A stretch of DNA of 64,000 nt from Chitinophaga hostae (GTDB lineage: Bacteria; Bacteroidota; Bacteroidia; Chitinophagales; Chitinophagaceae). The stretch covers positions 122,572 through 186,571 of the forward strand of contig NZ_JAGTXB010000015.1 of the NCBI RefSeq assembly GCF_018224885.1, written 5' to 3'. Numbering within the stretch: position 1 is the stretch's first letter; every line of letters begins with the position of its first letter. Of this stretch, positions 54,400 through 62,796 are shown piece after piece. The notes under the pieces were generated by a model that did no database searches, was not told where the DNA came from, and saw nothing but the letters and a program-made list of their open reading frames with translations. Made by a program: the position numbers and the translations under genes.

Positions 54400-55494
54400 A
54401 TGAGAGGAATACAATTTACCAGGTTCAACCCGGACGAAAACAAGAAACCACCTTTCCAGAAACTACTGGACCTTTTTACCCAACTCCTCACCTACACCAG
54501 CGGAGATATCTCAGAAGCCCTGCAGTGGCTCACTGAGCTGGATAAGGAATATAATCTCACGAACGAGGATTATGGGATCGGCGACTTTATTCAGGAGCTG
54601 AAAGACAAAGGATATATCCGCGAAAACGAGGAAAGCGGCGAAATAGAAATTACCTCCAAGGCAGAACAAACCATTCGCAAAAATGCCCTGGAAGAAATAT
54701 TCGGCAAACTGAAAAAATCTGCCACCGGTAACCACAACATCCGCAAATCCGGTATGGGCGATGAACTCAACGCCGAAACCCGCCCCTTCGAATTCGGCGA
54801 CGGCGTGGACCAGCTGGATATCACCGCATCCATCCGCAACGCACAGATCAATCACGGCATAGATAGTTTCTCTATACAACAGGATGACCTGGAAGTAAAG
54901 GAAACCGACTTCAAAACACAAACATCTACCGCCCTGATGATCGATATCTCCCATTCCATGATCCTGTATGGGGAAGACAGGATCACACCGGCGAAAAAGG
55001 TCGCTATGGCCCTCGCAGAACTGATTACCACCCGGTATCCCAAAGATACCCTTGATATCATTGTATTCGGAAACGATGCCTGGCAGATAGAAATCAAGGA
55101 TCTGCCCTATCTGCAGGTAGGCCCCTTCCATACCAACACCGTTGCCGGGCTGGAACTGGCCATGGACCTGCTGCGCCGCCGGCGCAATCCCAACAAACAG
55201 ATCTTTATGATCACAGATGGTAAACCCACCTGCCTGAAAATAGGATCACAATATTATAAAAACAGCTTTGGGCTCGACAGGAAAATACTGAACCGTACTC
55301 TCAACCTGGCCGCACAATGCAAAAAATTAAAAATACCGATCACCACCTTCATGGTCGCCACCGATCCATGGCTGCAGCAATTTGTCCAGGAGTTTACCGA
55401 AACCAACAACGGAAAAGCCTTCTTTTCCGGCACCGATAAACTGGGACAGTTTCTCTTCCGCGACTTCGAAAGCGGTAAAAGAAAATTCTACTGA
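54400..55494 (+). CDS. VWA-domain protein partnered with a MoxR/ChlI-type ATPase
   Basis: 364 residues. The N-terminal helical region is followed by a von Willebrand A domain with MIDAS DISHS (Asp182, then Ser residues), Thr in ITPAKK and a late Asp in MITDGKPT. With the adjacent AAA+ gene it forms a MoxR-VWA-type pair, which in other systems acts as a metal-insertase or protein-remodelling chaperone. Cytoplasmic, no membrane helix. Confidence 0.87.
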   Translation: MRGIQFTRFNPDENKKPPFQKLLDLFTQLLTYTSGDISEALQWLTELDKEYNLTNEDYGIGDFIQELKDKGYIRENEESGEIEITSKAEQTIRKNALEEIFGKLKKSATGNHNIRKSGMGDELNAETRPFEFGDGVDQLDITASIRNAQINHGIDSFSIQQDDLEVKETDFKTQTSTALMIDISHSMILYGEDRITPAKKVAMALAELITTRYPKDTLDIIVFGNDAWQIEIKDLPYLQVGPFHTNTVAGLELAMDLLRRRRNPNKQIFMITDGKPTCLKIGSQYYKNSFGLDRKILNRTLNLAAQCKKLKIPITTFMVATDPWLQQFVQEFTETNNGKAFFSGTDKLGQFLFRDFESGKRKFY

Positions 55495-55498
55495 AAAA

Positions 55499-55560
55499 GA
55501 ATTACGAATTGCGGATGATGAATTACAACCTTCTGATTCATCATCCGCAATTCGTAATTC
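55499..55560. repeat. 24-bp perfect inverted repeat with ATTCGTAATT tandem copies
   Basis: Arms 55499-55522 and 55537-55560. Further copies of ATTCGTAATT follow up to about 55580, reaching the start of the AAA+ gene. May attenuate between the two genes of the operon, or be a genome-wide repeat. Confidence 0.75.
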
Positions 55561-55587
55561 ATCATTCGTAATTCGTAATTCTTTCAA

Positions 55588-57090
55588 ATGAACACAAGCA
55601 TAAAAACATTAGGCGAGCTCAAAAAAAGTGGCTATAAACCAGTATCAGTAAAAGAAGAGATCAGACGTAACCTGATAAAAAAACTACAAAATAAAGAAAG
55701 CACCTTCCCGGGTATCATCGGGTATGAAGACACGGTAATACCCGATACAGAAAGAGCCTTGCTCTCCAGGCACAACATCCTGTTCCTGGGCTTGCGCGGA
55801 CAAGCGAAAACCCGCATGGCCCGGCAAATGACCGAGTTACTGGACGACTATATTCCCATCGTGGAAGGCTCCGAAGTAAACGACGATCCGTTTAATCCGC
55901 TGTCGCGCTATGCAATAGACCTGGTCGCCGAAAAAGGAGATCAAACACCCATCGCATGGCTGCCGGCCAGCGCAAGGTATGGCGAAAAACTCGCCACACC
56001 GGATGTTTCCGTAGCCGACCTGGTAGGCGATATCGACCCTATCAAGGCCGCTAACCTGAAACTCAGCTACGCCGACGAAAGAGTCATCCACTTCGGTATC
56101 ATTCCCCGATCCAACCGCGGCATCTTTGTCATCAACGAACTACCCGACCTGCAGGCACGTATACAGGTGTCGCTGTTTAATATCCTCCAGGAAGGCGATA
56201 TACAAATCAGGGGCTTTAAAGTGAGAATGCCACTGGATATCCTGTTTATTTTCACGGCTAACCCTGAAGACTATACGAACCGCGGTTCTATAGTTACGCC
56301 GCTGAAAGACAGGATCGAAAGCCAGATCATCACCCACTACCCTAAAACAATAGAAAACGCCCTGCTCATCACCGAACAGGAAGCCGATATCCATACCGAT
56401 CAGCAGGCTAAAGTCCAGATCGCCGACATGGTGAAACGCCTGATCGAGCAGGTTTCTTTCGAGGCTCGCACCAGCGAATACGTAGATAAGAAAAGCGGGG
56501 TATCCGCCCGTCTCACGATCGCAGCCTACGAAAACGCCGTGAGCGCCGGTGAACGCCGCGCCATCATCAACAAAGAAAAGGAAACCCAGGTGCGCATCGG
56601 CGATCTGCAGGCCATCATCCCTGCTATCACCGGTAAAATAGAGCTGGTATACGAAGGCGAACAGGAAGGCCCCCTGCAGGTGGCGCATAACCTGCTCGAT
56701 AAAGCCGTCCGCAGCCTCTTCGCGCTCTATTTCCCAAACCCCGATTCCTTCAAGAAAAAGAAACAGGGCGCGCAAGTGGAAAATCCCTACCGCAGCGTGA
56801 TCCAGTGGTTCGATAAAGGAAATGCCGTACAGCTCCTGCAGGATGTAAGCGATAAACAATATGAAACCACCCTTGGGAAAGTAGAAGGGCTCAGGGAACT
56901 CATCAAAGCCAGTTTCCCGAAGGCCAGCAACAAAGAAGCGCTGCTCCTGATGGAATTCGTGCTCCATGGCCTTTCCTCCTACTCCCTCATCAGCAAAAAA
57001 GTGGTGGAGAACGAAACCCGCTTTAGCGACCTGCTCGGCACCATGATGAATTTCAGCCTGGGTGGGGATGGTGAAGAGCCGGAAGAATAG
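55588..57090 (+). CDS. AAA+ ATPase, MoxR/magnesium-chelatase ChlI-like
   Basis: 500 residues. Walker A GLRGQAKT at 68-75 and sensor-1 TANPED with Asn225 are recognisable. Walker B reads IFVINEL, with Asn183 where nearly all AAA+ enzymes have Asp, though the catalytic Glu184 is kept. The central helix insert and lid fit the ChlI/MoxR clade. It works with the VWA protein encoded upstream; target unknown. Separated from the VWA gene by a repeat-rich 93 nt. Confidence 0.87.
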   Translation: MNTSIKTLGELKKSGYKPVSVKEEIRRNLIKKLQNKESTFPGIIGYEDTVIPDTERALLSRHNILFLGLRGQAKTRMARQMTELLDDYIPIVEGSEVNDDPFNPLSRYAIDLVAEKGDQTPIAWLPASARYGEKLATPDVSVADLVGDIDPIKAANLKLSYADERVIHFGIIPRSNRGIFVINELPDLQARIQVSLFNILQEGDIQIRGFKVRMPLDILFIFTANPEDYTNRGSIVTPLKDRIESQIITHYPKTIENALLITEQEADIHTDQQAKVQIADMVKRLIEQVSFEARTSEYVDKKSGVSARLTIAAYENAVSAGERRAIINKEKETQVRIGDLQAIIPAITGKIELVYEGEQEGPLQVAHNLLDKAVRSLFALYFPNPDSFKKKKQGAQVENPYRSVIQWFDKGNAVQLLQDVSDKQYETTLGKVEGLRELIKASFPKASNKEALLLMEFVLHGLSSYSLISKKVVENETRFSDLLGTMMNFSLGGDGEEPEE

Positions 57091-57099
57091 CCGCGGATG

Positions 57100-57277
57100 T
57101 TGTCTTGCCCAGGATTAAACTGATTTTGATGATTTTAAGATTTTGTTTTTACAGGATTTAAAAAGATTAGGGGAGATATAAGCGAACACATTTTTGCTGC
57201 TATCTCCCCTAATCTTTTCTAATCAAAAAAATAAAATCTTAAAATCATCAAAATCAGTTTAATCCTGGGCAAGACAA
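57100..57277. repeat. Long inverted-repeat element 2 (45-bp arms plus inner hairpin)
   Basis: Outer arms 57100-57144 and 57233-57277 are exact complements. Inner arms 57161-57178 and 57201-57218 form a second hairpin. The outer sequence includes TTGCCCAGGATTAAACTGAT, shared with element 3. Confidence 0.85.
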
Positions 57278-57359
57278 AATCCCCATAAATCCTGATTAAA
57301 TTTTCCTATTTTGTATTTTTAAATGTCAATTCCACAATTATTAAAAACCGTTTTATTAC

Positions 57360-58682
57360 ATGAACAATTCCCGTAGAAATTTCATTAAATCAGCTTCCAC
57401 GCTGATGGCCGGGGCCGGACTGGTATCCGCCCTGCCAGCTTCCCTGCAGGCATTACCGCTAAGAACCGTTGCTGCCAGCGACCGGCTCAATGTCGCTGCC
57501 ATTGGCATCAATGGTATGGGCTGGTCCGATCTGACGGCCATGCTGAAAAACCCTGCCGCACAATGCGTGGCACTTTGCGACGTGGACAAAAACGTGCTCG
57601 ACAAACGCGTTGGCGAACTGGCGCAGAAAGGTATTAAGGTAAAGGCTTACAGCGATTACCGTAAACTGCTGGAAGATAAAAACATCGATGCGGTTATCAT
57701 CGGTACGCCCGATCACTGGCATTGCCTGCAAATGACAGATGCCTGTGCCGCAGGTAAAGACGTGTATGTGGAAAAACCTATGGGCAATTCCATCATCGAA
57801 TGCCGCGCCATGGTAGCAGCACAACAGCAACACAACCGTGCTGTACAAGTTGGGCAATGGCAACGCAGCCAGCAACATTTTAAAGAAGCCATTGAATTTG
57901 TGCATTCCGGGAAACTCGGGAAAATACGACTGGTAAAAGTGTGGGCCTATATGGGCTGGATGAAGTCCATACCTGTAAAACCAGATGGCACTCCACCTGC
58001 GGGCGTAGATTATAAGGCCTGGCTGGGTCCGGCTACCACCCGTCCTTTTAACGAAAACCGCTTCCACTTTAATTTCCGCTGGTATTGGGATTACGCAGGC
58101 GGCCTGATGACCGACTGGGGCGTTCACCTGCTTGATTATGCCCTGCTTGGCATGAAATCCGGCGCTCCCAAATCCATTATGGCTGCTGGTGGCAAGTTCG
58201 CCTACCCCGACGATGCCGCAGAAACGCCGGATACTCTCACTACGGTTTATGAATTTGATGACTATAACATCCAGTGGGAACAGGCTACAGGTATTGATGG
58301 CGGCCCTTACGGACGTACGCACGGCATCGCTTTCCTCGGCAACAATGGTACCCTGGTACTGGATCGCGGCGGCTGGGAAGTGATCCCCGAAAAAGGTAAA
58401 ATGGAAGCCGTTCCCCTCCGGAAATCAGTAGATAACGGCCTCGATCTGCACACCACCAATTTCGTGGAAGTAGTGAAATCCCGCCGCCTCACCGATTTGC
58501 ATGCACCGGTAGAAGTAGGCTCTCTCGTGGCTACCACCGCGCAAATGGGTAATATCGCCTATCGCACCGGTAAAAAAATATACTGGAATAAAGAGGCCGG
58601 CAACTTCACCGACAACGATGCCAACAAACTGTTAGCAGCACAGTATCACAACGGATACAGGCTTCCTAACGTAACCGCATAA
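57360..58682 (+). CDS. Gfo/Idh/MocA-family oxidoreductase, Tat-exported
   Basis: 440 residues. Twin-arginine signal (SRRNFIKSAS, ending near SLQA). NAD(P)-binding fold VAAIGINGMGW and the conserved EKP at 138-140, where the Lys acts in catalysis; C-terminal substrate domain with WDYAGGLMTDWGVHLLDYAL. Exported members oxidise glycosides or sugars, typically at C3, in the periplasm. 49 nt before a DUF1080 gene, supporting a 3-keto-glycoside pathway. Confidence 0.92.
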   Translation: MNNSRRNFIKSASTLMAGAGLVSALPASLQALPLRTVAASDRLNVAAIGINGMGWSDLTAMLKNPAAQCVALCDVDKNVLDKRVGELAQKGIKVKAYSDYRKLLEDKNIDAVIIGTPDHWHCLQMTDACAAGKDVYVEKPMGNSIIECRAMVAAQQQHNRAVQVGQWQRSQQHFKEAIEFVHSGKLGKIRLVKVWAYMGWMKSIPVKPDGTPPAGVDYKAWLGPATTRPFNENRFHFNFRWYWDYAGGLMTDWGVHLLDYALLGMKSGAPKSIMAAGGKFAYPDDAAETPDTLTTVYEFDDYNIQWEQATGIDGGPYGRTHGIAFLGNNGTLVLDRGGWEVIPEKGKMEAVPLRKSVDNGLDLHTTNFVEVVKSRRLTDLHAPVEVGSLVATTAQMGNIAYRTGKKIYWNKEAGNFTDNDANKLLAAQYHNGYRLPNVTA

Positions 58683-58731
58683 ACGAAATTATTCACAAAG
58701 TTTTCATCTACCTAAAAAATTAAAAGAACAC

Positions 58732-59469
58732 ATGCGTACGTTACTTCTCTCTGCCTGCACGCTGCTATCTCTTACTGCAGCCGCGCAAAACAATGAGCAG
58801 ATGAAACCAGAAGCCACAGAGGTCTGGGAACCAATTCCCAAAGTCATTAATCCGGGTACCGAAGTCCTCACGCCTCCCTCCGACGCCATCGTGCTGTTCA
58901 ACGGCAAAAACCTGGATAACTGGGAAGCAGAGAAAGGCGGTCCGGCCAAATGGGAAGTAAAAAATGAGGTGATGACGGTGGTAAAAGGCGGCGGCGTTAT
59001 CAAAACCAAACAACAGTTCGAAGACTTCCAGCTGCATATCGAATGGCGCACCCCTGCTGAAGTAAAAGGCGAAAGCCAGGGCCGCGGCAACAGCGGTATT
59101 TTTATGCAGGAAAACTATGAACTGCAGGTGTTGGATAACTATAATAACCGCACCTACTCTAACGGTCAGGCAGGTAGTTTCTACAAACAAAAAATTCCGC
59201 TGGTAAATGCCTGCAAAAAACCAGGCGAATGGCAAACCTATGATGTTATCTGGACGGCTCCCCGTTTTAACGACGATGGATCGCTGAAAAGCCCGGCACG
59301 CGCCACGGTGCTGCAAAACGGCGTATTGGTGCAGAATAATGTGGAACTGGAAGGATCAACACAATATATCGGTAAACCTTCTTATACAAAACATGGCGCC
59401 AAATCCATTGCCCTGCAGGATCATGGGAATCCGGTAAGCTATCGGAACATATGGATTAGAACATTATAA
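58732..59469 (+). CDS. DUF1080 protein, 3-keto-disaccharide hydrolase-like
   Basis: 245 residues with signal peptide (LLSLTAAAQN). Concanavalin-like DUF1080 fold: LFNGKNLDNWE, FEDFQLHIEWRTP, GNSGIFMQENYELQVLD and the terminal DHGNPVSYRNIWIR. Family members cleave 3-keto-glycosides made by Gfo/Idh/MocA enzymes, such as the one encoded just upstream. Probably periplasmic. Confidence 0.9.
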   Translation: MRTLLLSACTLLSLTAAAQNNEQMKPEATEVWEPIPKVINPGTEVLTPPSDAIVLFNGKNLDNWEAEKGGPAKWEVKNEVMTVVKGGGVIKTKQQFEDFQLHIEWRTPAEVKGESQGRGNSGIFMQENYELQVLDNYNNRTYSNGQAGSFYKQKIPLVNACKKPGEWQTYDVIWTAPRFNDDGSLKSPARATVLQNGVLVQNNVELEGSTQYIGKPSYTKHGAKSIALQDHGNPVSYRNIWIRTL

Positions 59470-59480
59470 AACCAGTTTTT

Positions 59481-59696
59481 TTGTCTTGCCCAGGATTTTG
59501 TCTTGCCCAGGATTAAACTGATTTTGATGATTTAAAGGATTTTTTTCCTTTTTGATTTTAAAAGATTAGCGGAGAAACAAGCTAATTTACTTACATCTAC
59601 GCTAATCTTTTAAAATCAAGTAATAATCACAAAAAAATCCTTTAAATCATCAAAATCAGTTTAATCCTGGGCAAGACAAAATCCTGGGCAAGACAA
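59481..59696. repeat. Long inverted-repeat element 3 (66-bp arms plus inner hairpin)
   Basis: Outer arms 59481-59546 and 59631-59696 are exact complements and each contain a 17-nt internal duplication (TTGTCTTGCCCAGGATT). Inner arms 59552-59571 and 59600-59619 form a second hairpin. Same family as element 2. Confidence 0.85.
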
Positions 59697-59707
59697 TATT
59701 CGCTGCA

Positions 59708-60196
59708 CTAAATCGCTGCCTCTTTCTCTATATTCAGCGATAAAAATACCGCGTCACTAATCGGATTGTCATAATACGCCGCAATAGGTTCAAATCCCAG
59801 CGAAGTATATAACTCAATCGCAGGACGCATATGCGCCAGGGTATCCAGCAAAATCCGTTTATACCCCAATGCCCTGCTCTCTGCTATAGCAGCACTCGCG
59901 AGGGCCTTCCCTACGCCATGCCCCTTAAATGCATCCTTTACAAAAAGACGCTTCATTTCTGCAATACTGTTGTCGAATGGCCGAACCGCCACACAGCCTG
60001 CCAGCTGCCCATCTACCAGCGCCAGCAACAATGCTCCTGCAGGTGCTACATATATACCAGGTAAACTGGCCAACTCTTCTTCAAATCGTTGAAAACTAAG
60101 GTCAACATTTAACCAATTGGCATATTCGCGGAAAAGCAGCTTCACCTGGTCCAGGTGCTTGGAATCTTCGGCGGTTACTTTAATAATCTCTGTCAT
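59708..60196 (-). CDS. GNAT-family N-acetyltransferase
   Basis: About 162 residues from MTEIIKVTAEDSKHLDQ (ATG 60194-60196); a GTG two codons upstream is possible. GNAT acetyl-CoA motif: MKRLFVKDAFKGHGVGKALA (about 86-105), then AIAESRALGYKRILLDT. Transfers acetyl groups to a small molecule or protein amine; substrate unknown. Confidence 0.9.
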   Translation of the reverse strand: MTEIIKVTAEDSKHLDQVKLLFREYANWLNVDLSFQRFEEELASLPGIYVAPAGALLLALVDGQLAGCVAVRPFDNSIAEMKRLFVKDAFKGHGVGKALASAAIAESRALGYKRILLDTLAHMRPAIELYTSLGFEPIAAYYDNPISDAVFLSLNIEKEAAI

Positions 60197-60229
60197 AACC
60201 ACTTCTTTTTATTGTACATAAAACGCAAA

Positions 60230-60253
60230 GAGCCTTCTGCATGCAGAAGGCTC
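60230..60253. repeat. Perfect 24-bp palindrome upstream of the GNAT gene
   Basis: Arms GAGCCTTCTGCA and complement without a loop, 34 nt upstream of the GNAT start. GC content and flanks allow a terminator or an operator. Confidence 0.5.
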
Positions 60254-60670
60254 CTTGCTTGGATAAATGTGGGCAACGTTCTTTTTAGTAGAAATGCTGC
60301 CGATATCTTATTATCAAATTACATATGCTGTACCTAAAGCTTTAGTAAATTATTGATAAAAATCTCTTGCCTTCTGTTTACTCAACCAGCCTAATGCGGG
60401 GGATGCAATATAACTTTTTACATTGACATTTCCTTATCTATTTTTCAAACGATTTCCGTCCACTGAAACCAGCCAGCAGCGGCCTTTTGCAGGCTGGCTC
60501 CGGTAGCGGGCAACAAGCGCGTCCATACCAGGGCTGATTCAGCAGCATATTAAAAAAATAAATACCGGGAGAAAAAAAGGATGCCAAAATTGATAAAGGA
60601 AGTATTTACAGAGATGGATCACAACAAGTGCGCTGATAGCAACAATTTACACTGCAACTTACCGGAAAAG
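60254..60670. other. Intergenic region without recognised gene
   Basis: About 420 nt; only short unconvincing frames. No further repeats or promoter motifs that I can support. Confidence 0.5.
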
Positions 60671-60671
60671 A

Positions 60672-60696
60672 AAAAGCCGCGAAATTCGCGGCTTTT
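60672..60696 (-). terminator. Terminator of tRNA-Cys
   Basis: 12-bp stem (60672-60683 with 60685-60696) with A/T tracts, 15 nt beyond the tRNA 3' end. Confidence 0.8.
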
Positions 60697-60710
60697 ATCT
60701 TTTCTTTGAG

Positions 60711-60781
60711 AGGTTTCGAGCGGATTCGAACCGCTGTACGAGGTTTTGCAGACCTCTGCCTAGCCACTCGGCCACGAAACC
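60711..60781 (-). tRNA. tRNA-Cys (anticodon GCA)
   Basis: A 71-nt cloverleaf: acceptor GGTTTCG / CGAAACC, anticodon loop CTGCAAA giving GCA, T arm GCGGTTCGAATCCGC, discriminator U as expected for tRNA-Cys. CCA not encoded. Confidence 0.95.
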
Positions 60782-60986
60782 ATCTATTTCAAAACGTCCG
60801 CCCTAACTGCCCCACTGGCGTACATCTCATTCGTTTTGTGGGATTGCAAAAGTAGTAAATTTCTGATTACCACCAAATATTATTTAAAAAATATCTAAAA
60901 AATTATTTTGATAATAGGGCAGAACAAAGGAATATTGAGTCTGAAAAACTGGAATTGTTGATTTGTGAATAATAAAAATTAGTACA

Positions 60987-61865
60987 ATGGATAATCGTAT
61001 TGCTGAATCAGAACTGATCATCAACAGCCGCGGAGCGGTATACCACCTCGATGTAAGACCAGATGAACTGGCACATACCATCATCACCGTGGGTGACCCC
61101 GACCGCGTTGGCGCAGTAAGTCAACATTTCGATAAAATAGAAGGCAAATATCAACACCGCGAATTCGTTACCCATACCGGTTATATCGGCAGCAAACGTA
61201 TTTCTGTTGTATCTACCGGCATCGGCACCGACAACATCGATATTGTACTCAACGAACTCGACGCACTGGTCAATATCGATTTTAATACCCGGCTCGTTAA
61301 ATCCGAACTCACCGCCTTACAAATTATACGCCTCGGCACTTCCGGCGCTTTACAGGAAAGCATTCCGGTCGACAGCTTCGTAGTATCCTCTCATGCCCTG
61401 GGCCTCGATAACCTCATGCCCTACTATGCATTCGAGAATACTACCGCCGAAAAACAACTGCTGGAAGCCTTCCGCGGACAGGTATTCCTGCAACCCGGCG
61501 GCGCTAATCCATGCCTGTTTGAAGCATCTGCGAAATTGCACGATCACTTCATGGATGGTTTTCATACAGGCATCACCGTTACCTGCCCCGGGTTTTATGC
61601 ACCACAGGGCCGGGTACTGCGCGGTACCCTGTCAAACCCCAACCTGATCGATAACCTCACCGGCTTCTCCTACGAATCACACCGCATCACCAACTTTGAA
61701 ATGGAAACATCCGGTATCTATGGTATGGGACGCGTGCTGGGGCACGAATGCCTCTCCATCAGTGCCATCGTGGCCAACCGGATCCGTAAGGAGTTCAGCA
61801 AAGACGGAGGCGCCGCGGTAGCTGCACTCATCGAAAAAGGACTGGGCATCATCGCCGCTATTTAA
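60987..61865 (+). CDS. Nucleoside phosphorylase (uridine phosphorylase-like)
   Basis: 292 residues. Phosphate-binding segment TVGDPDRVGAV (about 34-44), VSTGIGTDNIDIV and RLGTSGALQ, and the nucleoside-binding NFEMETSGIYGMG near the C-terminus fit the PNP/UDP family. Phosphorolysis of a nucleoside for salvage; uridine is likely but not certain. Confidence 0.9.
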   Translation: MDNRIAESELIINSRGAVYHLDVRPDELAHTIITVGDPDRVGAVSQHFDKIEGKYQHREFVTHTGYIGSKRISVVSTGIGTDNIDIVLNELDALVNIDFNTRLVKSELTALQIIRLGTSGALQESIPVDSFVVSSHALGLDNLMPYYAFENTTAEKQLLEAFRGQVFLQPGGANPCLFEASAKLHDHFMDGFHTGITVTCPGFYAPQGRVLRGTLSNPNLIDNLTGFSYESHRITNFEMETSGIYGMGRVLGHECLSISAIVANRIRKEFSKDGGAAVAALIEKGLGIIAAI

Positions 61866-61901
61866 GCGGAAACGCCCCCTCCCAAACATGGCTTATTTTT
61901 T

Positions 61902-61909
61902 TATCTTTG
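61902..61909 (+). promoter_or_regulatory. -7 promoter element abutting dapF
   Basis: TATCTTTG fits TAnnTTTG and ends only 4 nt before the dapF ATG, so transcription could begin at or next to the start codon. Confidence 0.45.
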
Positions 61910-61913
61910 CTGT

Positions 61914-62699
61914 ATGAACAATATCCACTTCTATAAATACCAGGGCACCGGTAATGATTTTGTGATCATGGACAACCGGAACGGAGAATACAACTGGCTC
62001 ACAGACGAACAGGTGAATGAATTATGCGATCGCCGTTTCGGCATCGGCGCTGATGGACTCATGTTACTGAATAAAAGCGAAGACTACGACTTTGCTATGA
62101 AATATTATAACGCCGACGGCCGTGAAGGCACTATGTGCGGCAACGGCGGCAGATGCCTCGTAGCCTTTGCACATAAAATGGGCATCGGCGACGGTAACCT
62201 CTACTTCATTGCCGTAGATGGCGAACACGAAGCCACCATGGACGGCAACAACTGGGTAAACCTCAAAATGTCTGATGTACATGATGTAGAAAACGGCCCG
62301 CTGTACTTTTACCTGAATACCGGATCCCCTCACTTCGTAAAGTTTGTGGAAGATGTACAGGCCGTAGATGTATTCAACGAAGGCCGCGGGATCCGTTACA
62401 ACGAACGCTTCGCAGCAGAAGGCACCAACGTCAACTTCGTACAGCCCTTCGAAAGCGGCATCTTTGTTCGTACCTACGAAAGAGGCGTGGAGGATGAAAC
62501 CTACTCCTGCGGCACCGGCGTTACAGCCGCCGCACTAACGTTCGCAGGCAGAGAAGAAAAAGAATATGTGGTACCCGTGCAAACTTTAGGCGGACAACTG
62601 GAAGTGCGCTTCTCCAAAACAGGAGAACGTACCTACAGCAACATCTGGCTCTGCGGCCCCGCCACCCTCGTATTTGAAGGCGATATCACCGTAAAATAA
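61914..62699 (+). CDS. dapF: Diaminopimelate epimerase
   Basis: 261 residues. The two catalytic cysteines are present: Cys75 in MCGNGGR and Cys199 in YSCGTGVTAAA, together with the opening YQGTGNDFVIMD. Converts LL- to meso-diaminopimelate for lysine and peptidoglycan synthesis in the cytoplasm. Usual length. Start ATG 61914, possibly leaderless. Confidence 0.96.
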   Translation: MNNIHFYKYQGTGNDFVIMDNRNGEYNWLTDEQVNELCDRRFGIGADGLMLLNKSEDYDFAMKYYNADGREGTMCGNGGRCLVAFAHKMGIGDGNLYFIAVDGEHEATMDGNNWVNLKMSDVHDVENGPLYFYLNTGSPHFVKFVEDVQAVDVFNEGRGIRYNERFAAEGTNVNFVQPFESGIFVRTYERGVEDETYSCGTGVTAAALTFAGREEKEYVVPVQTLGGQLEVRFSKTGERTYSNIWLCGPATLVFEGDITVK

Positions 62700-62796
62700 C
62701 AATGATCACCATAGCCGTTTTTACAGGATTACCTCCCTGCAGAAACGGCTTTTATCCTATCCCCTGTCCTTCATCGCAGCAGCATAAACACACGGC

